DNA of 49,877 nucleotides from an uncultured Clostridium sp. Its GTDB lineage: Bacteria; Bacillota; Clostridia; TANB77; CAG-508. Below, one piece after another: positions 27,001-37,180 of the stretch; within the stretch, counting starts at the first letter, position 1, and each line of letters opens with the position of its first letter. The DNA lies in NCBI GenBank assembly GCA_958438515.1, contig CAUBRZ010000009.1, positions 1 to 49,877 of the forward strand, in the 5' to 3' direction. Below the pieces are notes generated by a model. It worked only from the letters and a program-made list of their open reading frames with translations, had not been told where the DNA came from and did not search any database. A program made the translations under genes and the position numbers.

Positions 27001-29024
27001 TAATTTTCTATCTCAGAAAAGTATTCATTAATACGATTTATTAGTTCTTGTTTTGTTTCTTCTATTGTCATTCCTTCTACTTGGGCACCTGCTAATGTAA
27101 TATGCCCTCCCCCTCCAAGTTTTTCTAGAATAACTTGGACATTAATATCTCCTATGGAACGTCCACTAATACAAATTCTATCTCCAGTATTTCCTAATAC
27201 AAATGATGCTGTTATATCACTTATTGTTAAAAGTTCATCTGCTGCTTTTGCACAAATTAGACTAGCATCTTTTGTTACTTCATCATATATTGATATTGCT
27301 ATTTTTTCATTTATAATTTGAGCATTTTTTACGATATCTGCTATAAGGCTAAAACTTTCTAAATCACTCTGGAACCATTTTTTTACCCTAATAATATCTA
27401 CACCACATCTACGAAGATATGCTGCTGCCTCAAAAGTTCTAACACCTGTTTTAAATGTGAAGTTTTTAGTATCCATCATAATTCCTGCATATAAGCTTTC
27501 TGCTTCTATTGTTTTCAAGTCTACTTTTGCCTCTGCATATTGCAACAACTCTGTTACTAATTCTGATGCTGATGAAGCATATACTTCTTGAAACATTAAT
27601 GTTGCATCTTCTATAAAATTAGTACTTCTTCTATGATGATCAATTACTACTATCTTTTGTGTTCTTTTTAATAATTCTGGTGCATCTACATAGTTAATTT
27701 TATGAGTATCAACCACAACAAGTAATGTATCTTCATCAATATTTTCTAGTGCTACTTCTTTATTTATTATTATATCTTCATATTCTGGTTCTTTCTCCAT
27801 TGCTGTTTTAAAAGATTTAAGTGCTGGTGTTATTTCGCTGTTTACAATATATGCATTGGTCCCTAATGTTTTACATAACCTATAAATTCCCATACTAGAA
27901 CCTATGCAGTCCATATCTGAGTTTGTGTGTCCCATTATCATTACTTTTTTTGATTCTTTTATTAAATTTTCTAATGCATGTGCTACAACTCTTGCTTTTA
28001 CTTTTGTTCTCTTTTCTACTTCTTCTGCTCTTCCACCAAAAAACTTGTAAATTTCGTTTTCTCTTATTACTGCCTGATCTCCACCTCTACCTAATACTAC
28101 ATCCATAGCAGCTTGGGCTGATTTATATTTTTCCTTATCTGTTAATCCTTCATTTGAAATCGCAATACTTAAAGTAAATTGTACTTTTTCTTTATTATCA
28201 ATTTCCTTTATTTTATCTAAAATGCTGAATTTGTCTTCTTTAATTTCTTCTAAATACCTTTGTTCAAATAAATATACATATCTATCTCTATCTGATTTAA
28301 TTAAAACTCCATTTGTTTTATTTGCCCAATCATACATTTCATTGTCTATATTAGCTGTTACTTGTGGTTTTTCTCCTGCTTCTAGTCTTTGCATAGTTTC
28401 TTCATAATTGTCTACCATAATTATTCCAACACAAGACTTAGAATCTTTATACTCTTTATGAAGCTTTACATTTTCTGTTTCATCTATAAAATATAAAATT
28501 ATCATGTATTCTTTTTTGTTTTTCTTGTCCTTGTCTTTGTTCTTAAAGTTAACATATCTTCCCATGATTTTGTATATCTTATTTTCTATTGTTATTTGCT
28601 TTATAATGTCTCTATTTCCTTTTTCTTTAGGATTCTTTATTTCTTCTTTTATGTCTATTATTAAATCATTCATATATGTGTTTATATCAATATTTGCAAA
28701 TTCTGTAATAAATTTTGAACTTCTCCAAATAATGTTTCCATCTGTTTCTAATATAATTAGTGGGAATGGAGAATTTATAAGACTTGTTTTTGCAGCTGAG
28801 TCTACTGTTAAAGTTAAGTCTTGTAATGTTTCTGATATCTCACTTTTTCTTTTTTTGTTCGCATAATATGTGTATCCTACAACTATTACGTATATTATAA
28901 TAGCTGGTATTATCATTTTTCTATTTTCAACACTAATTATTATTAATAAAATAAAAATAATTGCTAAATAAATTTTTGTTCTTGATACTAGTGTTTCAAA
29001 TACTTTTCTGTTGTTGTTTTGCAT
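27000..29024 (-). CDS. gdpP: Cyclic-di-AMP phosphodiesterase GdpP (YybT family)
   Basis: Membrane phosphodiesterase that cleaves c-di-AMP, 674 aa. Two membrane helices (about 16-31 and 38-55) are followed by a PAS-like region, a degenerate GGDEF domain (about 195-320, lacking the GGDEF signature) and DHH-DHHA1. In the DHH part GHTNSDMDCIG is at 365-375, followed by VVDTHK, VIDHHRR and GGGGHITLAGA. The start ATG has an AAGGAG site. Downstream rplI-dnaB is the usual neighbourhood, here separated by two small plus-strand genes. c-di-AMP controls potassium and osmotic balance in Firmicutes. Confidence 0.95.
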   Translation of the reverse strand: MQNNNRKVFETLVSRTKIYLAIIFILLIIISVENRKMIIPAIIIYVIVVGYTYYANKKRKSEISETLQDLTLTVDSAAKTSLINSPFPLIILETDGNIIWRSSKFITEFANIDINTYMNDLIIDIKEEIKNPKEKGNRDIIKQITIENKIYKIMGRYVNFKNKDKDKKNKKEYMIILYFIDETENVKLHKEYKDSKSCVGIIMVDNYEETMQRLEAGEKPQVTANIDNEMYDWANKTNGVLIKSDRDRYVYLFEQRYLEEIKEDKFSILDKIKEIDNKEKVQFTLSIAISNEGLTDKEKYKSAQAAMDVVLGRGGDQAVIRENEIYKFFGGRAEEVEKRTKVKARVVAHALENLIKESKKVMIMGHTNSDMDCIGSSMGIYRLCKTLGTNAYIVNSEITPALKSFKTAMEKEPEYEDIIINKEVALENIDEDTLLVVVDTHKINYVDAPELLKRTQKIVVIDHHRRSTNFIEDATLMFQEVYASSASELVTELLQYAEAKVDLKTIEAESLYAGIMMDTKNFTFKTGVRTFEAAAYLRRCGVDIIRVKKWFQSDLESFSLIADIVKNAQIINEKIAISIYDEVTKDASLICAKAADELLTISDITASFVLGNTGDRICISGRSIGDINVQVILEKLGGGGHITLAGAQVEGMTIEETKQELINRINEYFSEIEN

Positions 29025-29149
29025 AAAACTTCTCCTTATTATTATTCTACTATATTTTACTAGGAAATGTACTATTTGTCAAGGTTTCAAGTCTTTTAGT
29101 TTTAAGTTTTTTAGCATTTCTTTAAGCTTGAAGTTATAATATATAAATA

Positions 29150-29187
29150 AAATAAAGCATCTACTATTACTAGCAAATGCTCTATTT
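29150..29187 (-). terminator. Possible terminator of rpoBC
   Basis: An 11-bp stem with one mismatch (29150-29160 with 29177-29187), starting 24 nt after the rpoC stop. The following minus-strand sequence is T-rich but not a pure T-run, so the call is tentative. Confidence 0.5.
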
Positions 29188-29210
29188 AAAATTTTTTATA
29201 ATAATATATA

Positions 29211-32200
29211 TTACATATTTTCTTCTACATCAGATGTTTCTTCTAGCTCTTTTTCTGTACTTATATGAATATTTTGATATCTTTGCATACCTGTTCCTGC
29301 TGGGATTAATTTACCAATTATAACGTTTTCTTTTAATCCTACTAAATCATCCACTTTTCCTTTTATTGCTGCTTCTGTTAATACTCTAGTTGTTTCTTGG
29401 AATGATGCTGCTGATAAGAAACTATCTGTTGCAAGTGATGCCTTTGTAATACCTAATAATACTCTCTTACCTGTTGCTGGACGTTTACCTTCTGCAATGG
29501 CTTCATTATTTTTGTCTGCAAACTCATACATATCAATTAATGATCCAGGGAACATATCTGTATCAGCATTATCTTCGACTCTTACTTTCTTAAGCATTTG
29601 TCTACCAATTACTTCAATATGTTTATCATTAATATCAACACCTTGATTTCTATATACTTTTTGTACTTCTGAAATTAAGTATTCATACACACCTTCTGGT
29701 CCTTTTATTTCTAATATTTCTGATGGATTTATAGATCCTTCTATAAGTGGCTGTCCTGCTTCTACTGTATCTCCATCTTTTACTCTCATTTTTGATCCAA
29801 ATGGTATTGTATAAGTTTTTGAATCATCTTTAGAAGTTACAATAACTTCTTTTTTCTTTTTAGTTTCTTTTATTTTAACTTTACCATCAATTTCAGATAT
29901 GATTGCTAATCCCTTTGGTTTTCTTGCTTCAAATAATTCCTCAACCCTAGGTAAACCTTGTGTGATATCAGCAACACCAGCAACACCACCAGAGTGGATT
30001 GTTCTCATTGTAAGCTGTGTACCAGGTTCACCGATAGATTGTGCTGCAATAATTCCTATTGATTCTCCTATTGATACTAAATCTCTTCTTGCTAATCCCA
30101 TTCCATAACATTTTTGGCATACACCATGTTTTGAATGACATCCAAGTACAGAACGTACTTCTAATTTTTCTATTCCAGCTTCTACTATTTTATCAGCTAT
30201 TTGTTCATTAATCATTGTATTTGTATCTACTATTATTTCATTAGTTTTTGGATCAATAACATCTTTTACTGGGAATCTTCCTATTAATCTTTCTTGCATT
30301 TTTTCAATTATTTGATTTCCATCTTTAATGTCATAGACAATTATTCCTTCTTCTGTTCCACAATCATGTTCTCTAACTATTATATCTTGTGATACATCAA
30401 CTAATCTTCTAGTTAGATATCCAGAGTCAGCTGTTCTTAAAGCTGTATCTGAAAGTCCTTTACGAGCTCCATGGGCAGAAATGAAATACTCTAATGCATC
30501 TAGACCTTCTGCAAATGAAGATTTTATTGGAATTTCAACTGCCTTACCAGTTGTACTTGCCATAAGTCCACGTATACCTGCAATTTGTCTTAATTGGTTC
30601 ATATTACCACGGGCTCCAGATTTAACCATCATATATATTGGGTTTAATTCATCAAAGTTATCTTCCATTGCATCACTTACTTTTTTAGTCGTGTCTTCCC
30701 AAACATCTATTACTGCATTATATCTTTCATCATTAGTTATTAAACCTCTTGCATATTGTTTTCTAATAGTTTCAACTTTTTTATCTGCTTCTTTTAATAA
30801 TTGTTTTTTAGCTTCTGGTACTTTTACATCGTCCATTGAGAATGTTATTCCTGCTAAAGTAGAATATTTAAATCCTAATGCTTTTATATAGTCAATTACC
30901 TCTGCTGATTTTGTTAATCCATGTGTACTTATTACTTTTTCTATAATTTGCCCCATTGTTTTTTTCATGACTGGGAAATTAATTTCATATTGGAATGGAT
31001 CTTCATTTCTATCAATAAATCCTAAATCTTGTGGAATTTCTTGGTTAAATATAATTCTTCCAACACTTGTCTCAATTTTTTGAGATTTTAATTCACCATC
31101 AATTTCTTTTTCAACTCTTACGAAGATTTTTGCATGTATTCCAACATCATGGTTTTCAAAAGCCATAATTGCTTCTTCTGGGTCCTTGAAGTATTTTCCC
31201 TCTCCCTTTTCTCCATCTAATACCATTGTTAAATAATAACTTCCTAAAATCATATCTAGTCTTGGTACTGCAACTGGTTTACCATCTTGTGGTTTTAGTA
31301 AGTTGTTTGTTGATAACATTAAATATCTTGATTCTGCTTGTGCTTCTGGTGATAATGGTAAATGCACTGCCATTTGGTCACCGTCAAAGTCAGCATTGAA
31401 TGCTTCACAAACTAATGGATGAAGTTTTATTGCTCTTCCCTCTACTAATACTGGTTCAAAACTTTGAATACCAAGTCTATGTAGTGTTGGGGCACGATTT
31501 AACATTACAGGATGATCTTTTATAACTTCTTCTAATATTCCCCATACTTCTGGTCTTAATCTTTCTACCATTCTTTTTGCATTTTTAATATTTTGAGCAA
31601 TTCCTCTTCCTACTAGTTCACGCATTACAAATGGTTTAAATAATTCTACTGCCATTTCTTTTGGAAGTCCACATTGATATATTTTTAATTCTGGTCCAAC
31701 TACTATAACTGAACGTCCTGAATAATCAACACGTTTTCCAAGTAAGTTTTGACGGAAACGTCCTTGTTTTCCTTTAAGCATATCTGATAATGATTTTAAA
31801 GGTCTGTTTCCAGCACCTGTTACTGGTCTTCCTCTTCTTCCATTATCAATTAAGGCATCTACAGATTCTTGAAGCATTCTTTTTTCATTACGTACTATTA
31901 TTTCTGGTGCCCCTAATTCTAATAATCTTTTTAATCTATTATTTCTATTTATAACTCTTCTATATAAGTCATTTAAGTCTGATGTTGCAAATCTACCACC
32001 ATCTAATTGAACCATTGGTCTTAATTCTGGTGGAATTACTGGTACAACATTCATAACCATCCATTCAGGTCTATTTCCTGAAATTCTAAATGCTTCCACA
32101 GTATCTAGTCTTTTTACAAGTTTTACTCTTTTTTGTTCACTTGCTGTTTCTAATTCTTTTCTAATTTCTTCTGATAATTTATCTAAGTCAATTTGTTCTA

Positions 32201-32738
32201 ATAGTTCTCTTAAAGCTTCTGCTCCCATTTTTGCTTTAAATGAACCTCTACCATATTTTTCCTCTACTTCATGGTATTCCTTTTCATTTAATACTTGACA
32301 TTTTTCTAAGTTCGTAGAACCTTTGTCAATTACAATATAAGATGCAAAATAAATTATTTTTTCTAGATTTCTTGGTGAAACATCTAACATTAGAGCAATT
32401 CTACTTGGAATCCCCTTAAAATACCAAATATGTGCTACTGGTGCTGCAAGCTCGATATGTCCCATTCTTTCACGTCTAACTTTAGCCTTTGTAACTTCTA
32501 CACCACATCTATCACATACAATCCCTTTGTATCTTACTCTTTTATATTTACCACAATGACATTCCCAGTCTTTAGTTGGTCCAAATATTCTTTCACAAAA
32601 TAGACCATCTTTTTCTGGTTTTAATGTTCTATAGTTTATAGTCTCTGGTTTTTTTACTTCACCTTTTGACCATTCTCTAATTTTTTCGTCTGATGCAACT
32701 CCTATTTTTAATTTATTAAAAATATCTAATTCGTCCAC
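29211..32738 (-). CDS. rpoC: DNA-directed RNA polymerase beta' subunit
   Basis: 1175 aa. The N-terminal zinc ribbon is CHCGKYKR...CDRCG, the catalytic loop NADFDGDQMAVH carries the three Mg-binding aspartates, and the second zinc site is GCHSKHGVCQKCYGMG. The bridge helix and trigger loop region (TRRLVDVSQD, GEPGTQLTMRT) is intact. The GTG at 32736-32738 (VDELDIFNKLKIG) is chosen because an AGGGGGA site lies 9 nt upstream; longer in-frame starts have none. It follows rpoB after an unusually long 218-nt gap. Downstream are gdpP and not rpsL, unlike the common arrangement. Confidence 0.98.
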   Translation of the reverse strand: MDELDIFNKLKIGVASDEKIREWSKGEVKKPETINYRTLKPEKDGLFCERIFGPTKDWECHCGKYKRVRYKGIVCDRCGVEVTKAKVRRERMGHIELAAPVAHIWYFKGIPSRIALMLDVSPRNLEKIIYFASYIVIDKGSTNLEKCQVLNEKEYHEVEEKYGRGSFKAKMGAEALRELLEQIDLDKLSEEIRKELETASEQKRVKLVKRLDTVEAFRISGNRPEWMVMNVVPVIPPELRPMVQLDGGRFATSDLNDLYRRVINRNNRLKRLLELGAPEIIVRNEKRMLQESVDALIDNGRRGRPVTGAGNRPLKSLSDMLKGKQGRFRQNLLGKRVDYSGRSVIVVGPELKIYQCGLPKEMAVELFKPFVMRELVGRGIAQNIKNAKRMVERLRPEVWGILEEVIKDHPVMLNRAPTLHRLGIQSFEPVLVEGRAIKLHPLVCEAFNADFDGDQMAVHLPLSPEAQAESRYLMLSTNNLLKPQDGKPVAVPRLDMILGSYYLTMVLDGEKGEGKYFKDPEEAIMAFENHDVGIHAKIFVRVEKEIDGELKSQKIETSVGRIIFNQEIPQDLGFIDRNEDPFQYEINFPVMKKTMGQIIEKVISTHGLTKSAEVIDYIKALGFKYSTLAGITFSMDDVKVPEAKKQLLKEADKKVETIRKQYARGLITNDERYNAVIDVWEDTTKKVSDAMEDNFDELNPIYMMVKSGARGNMNQLRQIAGIRGLMASTTGKAVEIPIKSSFAEGLDALEYFISAHGARKGLSDTALRTADSGYLTRRLVDVSQDIIVREHDCGTEEGIIVYDIKDGNQIIEKMQERLIGRFPVKDVIDPKTNEIIVDTNTMINEQIADKIVEAGIEKLEVRSVLGCHSKHGVCQKCYGMGLARRDLVSIGESIGIIAAQSIGEPGTQLTMRTIHSGGVAGVADITQGLPRVEELFEARKPKGLAIISEIDGKVKIKETKKKKEVIVTSKDDSKTYTIPFGSKMRVKDGDTVEAGQPLIEGSINPSEILEIKGPEGVYEYLISEVQKVYRNQGVDINDKHIEVIGRQMLKKVRVEDNADTDMFPGSLIDMYEFADKNNEAIAEGKRPATGKRVLLGITKASLATDSFLSAASFQETTRVLTEAAIKGKVDDLVGLKENVIIGKLIPAGTGMQRYQNIHISTEKELEETSDVEENM

Positions 32739-32872
32739 TTTTTTATTTCCCCCTATAATTTTGATTTTGGGTAATTTTAAAACAGTTATAGATAAGCCTT
32801 TCCACTGCTGTTGCAATCTCTTATGTCACACTTTCTATACTTTTTAAAATTTATTTAATTAGTTATTCAATT

Positions 32873-32946
32873 GTTTATATATTAATATTTAAAAGTTAAG
32901 TACAAAGTATTAAATTGTTACTAACAAAAAATATTAATATATAAAC
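32873..32946. repeat. 18-bp perfect inverted repeat between rpoB and rpoC
   Basis: Arms at 32873-32890 and 32929-32946 are exact reverse complements, separated by 38 nt. The stem is all A/T apart from the closing G-C pair, and no T-run follows, so it does not look like a standard terminator. It lies just past the rpoB stop, within the roughly 218-nt gap before rpoC. Confidence 0.85.
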
Positions 32947-32956
32947 TATAATTTAA

Positions 32957-35900
32957 TTATTCAATAATATCATCATCATTGTCTAAATTATCATTTGCTA
33001 AATCATTATCAAATAATAATTCGTCGTCTTCATCGCCTATTCCCTCAAATAATTCATCATTCTCATCATCTAAAATTTCTTCATCTTCTAATAAGATATC
33101 ATCTTGTGTTTCTTTTTCATATCCATCTAATTCCTCATCATTAACTACAACTTCTTCTGTTAATACTTTTTTATCTTGGCTAGGATCGTATTCAACACCT
33201 TCTTCTATATTTTCCTTTAATTCTAGTTCTTGGTTGTCTTCAGAATATAGGCGTACATCTAATCCTAATGATTGTAATTCTTTTACTAAAACTTTAAAGC
33301 TTTCTGGAACTCCTGGTTCTGGAACATTTTCTCCTTTTACTATTGCTTCATAAGTTTTTACTCTTCCTACAACATCATCAGATTTTACTGTTAACATTTC
33401 TTGTAATGTGTATGCAGCTCCATATGCCTCTAATGCCCAAACTTCCATTTCTCCAAAACGTTGTCCACCAAATTGAGCTTTACCACCTAATGGTTGTTGT
33501 GTTACTAATGAGTATGGTCCAGTTGAACGAGCATGAATTTTATCATCTACCAAGTGATGAAGTTTTAACATGTACATTACTCCAACTGTTACAGGGCTAC
33601 CAAATGGATCTCCTGTTCTACCATCATAAAGAATTGTTTTTCCATCTTCGCTCATTCCAGCTTCTTTTAATAATTCTTTAACATCTTCTTCTGTTGCACC
33701 ATCAAATACTGGTGTAGATATTTTCCATCCTAGTGCCTTTGCTGCACCTCCTAAGTGTACTTCTAAAACTTGACCTAAGTTCATACGAGAAGGAACACCT
33801 AATGGATTTAATAATATGTCTATTGGTGTACCATCTGGCATAAATGGCATATCTTCTTCTGGTAATACTCTTGATATAACACCTTTGTTACCATGACGTC
33901 CAGCCATTTTATCTCCTACAGATATTTTTCTTTTTGTTGCTATATAACATCTAATTACTTGGTTAACTCCAGGTCCTAATTCATCTGAATTTTCTCTAGT
34001 AAATATTTTTACATCTACTATTGTTCCTGCTTCTCCATGTGGTACTCTAAGTGATGTATCTCTAACTTCCCTAGCTTTTTCACCAAATATTGCTCTTAGT
34101 AATCTTTCTTCTGCAGTTAATTCTGTTTCACCTTTTGGTGTAACTTTACCAACTAAGATATCTCCAGGTCTTACTTCTGCACCAATTCTAATTATTCCAT
34201 TTTCATCTAAGTCTTTTAATGAATCATCACCAATGTTTGGAATATCACGAGTTATTTCTTCTGCTCCTAATTTTGTGTCTCTACATTCACAATCATATTC
34301 TTCAATATGTATTGATGTAAACACATCTTCTTTTACTAGTCTTTCATTAATTAGAATAGCATCCTCATAATTGTATCCTTCCCATGTAGAAAAAGCTACT
34401 ACAACATTTTTACCAAGTGCCATTTCTCCATTTTGAGTTGCAGGTCCATCTGCAATAGCATCTCCTTTTTTAACTTTTTCTCCTGTTTTTACTATTGGTT
34501 TTTGATTGATACAAGTTCCACCATTTGTTCTTTTGAACTTACGTAATTTATGTACAACTGTTTTACCATTTTTATATTTAACAGTTATGCTATCTCCTGT
34601 TACTTTTTCTATTACACCATCATCTTCAGCTAATACTAATATTCCTGAATCTTTTGCTGCTCTATATTCTATTCCAGTTCCTACTATTGGACTTTCTGTA
34701 ATCATAAGTGGTACTGCTTGACGTTGCATGTTAGCACCCATTAAAGCTCTTTTTGCATCATCATGTTCTAAGAATGGAATCATTGCTGCTGCAACTGAAA
34801 CTAATTGTTTTGGTGATACGTCTACATATTGAACTTTACTATTTTCTACTTCAATTACTTCATTTTTAAATCTAACTCTTATTCTATCATTAACAAATTT
34901 TCCGTTTTTATCAACTGGCTCTGATGCTTGAGCAATAATATAATTATCTTCTACATCTGCACTCATATATTCAACAGTATCTGTTAATTTATGTGTTTCT
35001 GGGTCTACTTTTCTATATGGTGTTTCAATAAATCCATATTCATTTATTTGTGCAAATGATGAAAGTGCTGATATAAGACCAATGTTTGGTCCTTCTGGAG
35101 ACTCTATTGGACATAATCTACCATAGTGTGTATAATGAACGTCACGCACTTCAAATCCAGCTCTTTCACGAGTTAATCCTCCAGGTCCTAATGCAGAAAT
35201 TCTTCTTTTATGTGTTAATTCTGATAATGGGTTTGTTTGATCCATGAATTGTGACAATTGTGAACTTCCAAAGAATTCTCTTATTGCAGATGTTATTGGT
35301 TTTGTATTAATTAACGTTTGTGGAGTTACAACATCTAAATCTTGTATTGTCATTCTTTCGCGAACAACTCTTTCAAGTCTTGTTAAACCAATTCTAAATT
35401 GATTTTGTAATAATTCTCCCACACAACGAATTCTACGGTTTGCTAAATGGTCAATATCATCTGGTTTTCCTAATCCATTAGATAGATTTAATAAATAATT
35501 AATAGATGCAATTATATCTTCTGTTGTAATATGTTTTGGTATTAATTCTTCCATTCTTTCTTCTATTACTTTTACTAAATCTTTCTCATCTGTATTGTCT
35601 ATAATATTTCTTAAAACATTATAATTTACTAATTCTTTTATATGTAATTTACTTAAGTCAGAATCTGGTAATACTTCATGAATATTAACTGTGCCATTTC
35701 CTATTATTCTTATATTTTTGTCTCCTACAACGATGTCAACTACATTAATTCCAGAGTTTTGGATCTCATCAGCTACTTGTTCTGATATTACTTCTCCAGC
35801 TTGTACTAGTACTTCACCTGTTTGACTATTAATTATGTCTTTAGCTGATATTTTATCTGTTATTCTTGCAGCTAATGATAATTTTTGATTAAATTTATAT

Positions 35901-36718
35901 CTACCAACTTTTGCTAAATCATATCTTTTATTATCAAAAAATAATCCATTAAATAAATTTCTTGCTGCATCAACTGTTGGAAGTTCTCCTGGTCTTAACT
36001 TTTTGTATATTTCTATTAACGCTTCTTCTTGGTCTTTTATGGTGTCTTTATTAATAGTTGCTTTTAACATTGGTTCTTCACCAAATAATTCTAGAATTTG
36101 ACTATCTGTTGCAATTCCTATTGCTCTTAAAAGTGTTGTTACAGGTACTTTTCTTGTTCTATCAACACGTACATAGAATATATCATTTCCATCTGTTTCA
36201 TATTCTAACCATGCTCCTCTTAAAGGCATTACTGTTGAATTATATGTTCTTTTTCCTGTTTTTGTATCAAATTCTTCTCCATAGTAACATCCTGGTGAAC
36301 GTACTAATTGGCTTACAACAACTCTTTCTGCTCCATTTATTACAAATGTTCCACTATCTGTCATTAAAGGGAAATCTCCTAAATAGATTTCTTGTTCTTT
36401 AATTTCACCTGTCTCACGATTAATTAATCTTACTTTTACGTGTAATCTTGTAGAGTATGTAGCATCTCTTTCTTTTGCTTCTTCTACTGTGTATTTTGTT
36501 TTTTCCTCCATGTAATAGTCGAAAAATTCAAGAACTAAATTTCCAGAATAGTCTTCAATTGGTGAAATATCTTTTAATACTTCTCCTAATCCTTCTTCTA
36601 CAAACCAGTCATATGAATCTTTTTGAACTTTGATAAGATTTGGCATTTCAATATAGTCGCCAACTTTTGCGAAATCTTTACGAGAGGCTTTCTCGTAATT
36701 AACTTCTTTAATTTTCAA
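32957..36718 (-). CDS. rpoB: DNA-directed RNA polymerase beta subunit
   Basis: 1253 aa. The rifampicin-binding cluster is present and wild-type in form (SSQLSQFMDQTNPLSELTHKRRISALGPGG). GDKMAGRHGNKGVIS and the C-terminal GGQRFGEMEVWALEAYGAA clamp region are intact, and a long acidic tail (DDENDELFEGIGDEDDE) ends the protein. TTG at 36716-36718 (MKIKEVNYEKASRKDF) is chosen as start because GAGG lies 8 nt before it; the GTG three codons upstream is part of that site. The transcript has a leader of about 350 nt with a terminator-like hairpin. rplJ-rplL are not adjacent. Confidence 0.98.
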   Translation of the reverse strand: MKIKEVNYEKASRKDFAKVGDYIEMPNLIKVQKDSYDWFVEEGLGEVLKDISPIEDYSGNLVLEFFDYYMEEKTKYTVEEAKERDATYSTRLHVKVRLINRETGEIKEQEIYLGDFPLMTDSGTFVINGAERVVVSQLVRSPGCYYGEEFDTKTGKRTYNSTVMPLRGAWLEYETDGNDIFYVRVDRTRKVPVTTLLRAIGIATDSQILELFGEEPMLKATINKDTIKDQEEALIEIYKKLRPGELPTVDAARNLFNGLFFDNKRYDLAKVGRYKFNQKLSLAARITDKISAKDIINSQTGEVLVQAGEVISEQVADEIQNSGINVVDIVVGDKNIRIIGNGTVNIHEVLPDSDLSKLHIKELVNYNVLRNIIDNTDEKDLVKVIEERMEELIPKHITTEDIIASINYLLNLSNGLGKPDDIDHLANRRIRCVGELLQNQFRIGLTRLERVVRERMTIQDLDVVTPQTLINTKPITSAIREFFGSSQLSQFMDQTNPLSELTHKRRISALGPGGLTRERAGFEVRDVHYTHYGRLCPIESPEGPNIGLISALSSFAQINEYGFIETPYRKVDPETHKLTDTVEYMSADVEDNYIIAQASEPVDKNGKFVNDRIRVRFKNEVIEVENSKVQYVDVSPKQLVSVAAAMIPFLEHDDAKRALMGANMQRQAVPLMITESPIVGTGIEYRAAKDSGILVLAEDDGVIEKVTGDSITVKYKNGKTVVHKLRKFKRTNGGTCINQKPIVKTGEKVKKGDAIADGPATQNGEMALGKNVVVAFSTWEGYNYEDAILINERLVKEDVFTSIHIEEYDCECRDTKLGAEEITRDIPNIGDDSLKDLDENGIIRIGAEVRPGDILVGKVTPKGETELTAEERLLRAIFGEKAREVRDTSLRVPHGEAGTIVDVKIFTRENSDELGPGVNQVIRCYIATKRKISVGDKMAGRHGNKGVISRVLPEEDMPFMPDGTPIDILLNPLGVPSRMNLGQVLEVHLGGAAKALGWKISTPVFDGATEEDVKELLKEAGMSEDGKTILYDGRTGDPFGSPVTVGVMYMLKLHHLVDDKIHARSTGPYSLVTQQPLGGKAQFGGQRFGEMEVWALEAYGAAYTLQEMLTVKSDDVVGRVKTYEAIVKGENVPEPGVPESFKVLVKELQSLGLDVRLYSEDNQELELKENIEEGVEYDPSQDKKVLTEEVVVNDEELDGYEKETQDDILLEDEEILDDENDELFEGIGDEDDELLFDNDLANDNLDNDDDIIE

Positions 36719-37074
36719 AAAAATCACCTCTATACAAATATTTAAGCAGAAATAAATATATTATTTAAAAGAAGTCCTTCTTAAATATCAATTTGCATAT
36801 TCTAATTTTTTTATTTGTCTGCTCTTACAAATAAAATCCTTAGGGCTCCTTGTATTTAATTCCTCTTCTTCTAATTTTAAACTTTAGAATTTTTAATTAA
36901 AACTTATGAATTAATTTTTGTTTATTATAAACGGCAACAAAAAAGCTGTTAAAAAACTTTTGTGTTTTTCAACTGGCTCTAGTGTTTTATTGATTTTATT
37001 TTTTATTAATTATTTTTATTTTAATCACCCTTAATTTTAATTTTTACACTTGGGTAAAATCCGTTTCATAAACT
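36719..37074 (-). promoter_or_regulatory. Long rpoBC leader with attenuator-like hairpin
   Basis: From the predicted transcription start near 37074 to the rpoB start is about 350 nt without a gene. Within it, 36938-36978 forms a hairpin followed by six T, in the transcribed strand. The rest is AT-rich, and I recognise no known riboswitch or ribosomal-protein leader. Confidence 0.6.
36938..36978 (-). terminator. Terminator-like attenuator ahead of rpoB
   Basis: A 9-bp stem with one G-T pair (TTGAAAAAC/GTTTTTTAA), an internal loop, then 3 bp (AGC/GCT) and six T on the minus strand. It is 130 nt downstream of the TTGACA promoter at 37105-37110 and 220 nt before rpoB. Confidence 0.65.
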
Positions 37075-37080
37075 CTTTAT

Positions 37081-37110
37081 ATGATACCATGTTTTCCCTA
37101 CGGATGTCAA
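37081..37110 (-). promoter_or_regulatory. Promoter of rpoBC
   Basis: Consensus -35 TTGACA (37105-37110), an 18-nt spacer and -10 TATCAT (37081-37086). It follows the terminator of the preceding gene (37181-37216). Confidence 0.75.
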
Positions 37111-37180
37111 GGGTTTAGGTGGATTTTTTATTGTTTTTTAAAATTATTTTAATTTCCTATTATGAAATTTAATAAAGCAT

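Noticed and set aside
36938..36952. Shared tail CTTTTTTGTTGCC after both the rpoB-leader hairpin and the dnaB terminator
   Set aside because: Similar 13-nt tails at two terminators in the window, but without further copies this can be chance in T-rich terminator tails.
36719..37074. Known ribosomal-protein (L10-type) leader before rpoB
   Set aside because: rplJ-rplL are not adjacent and I could not find the L10-binding kink-turn pattern; only a terminator-like hairpin is supported.
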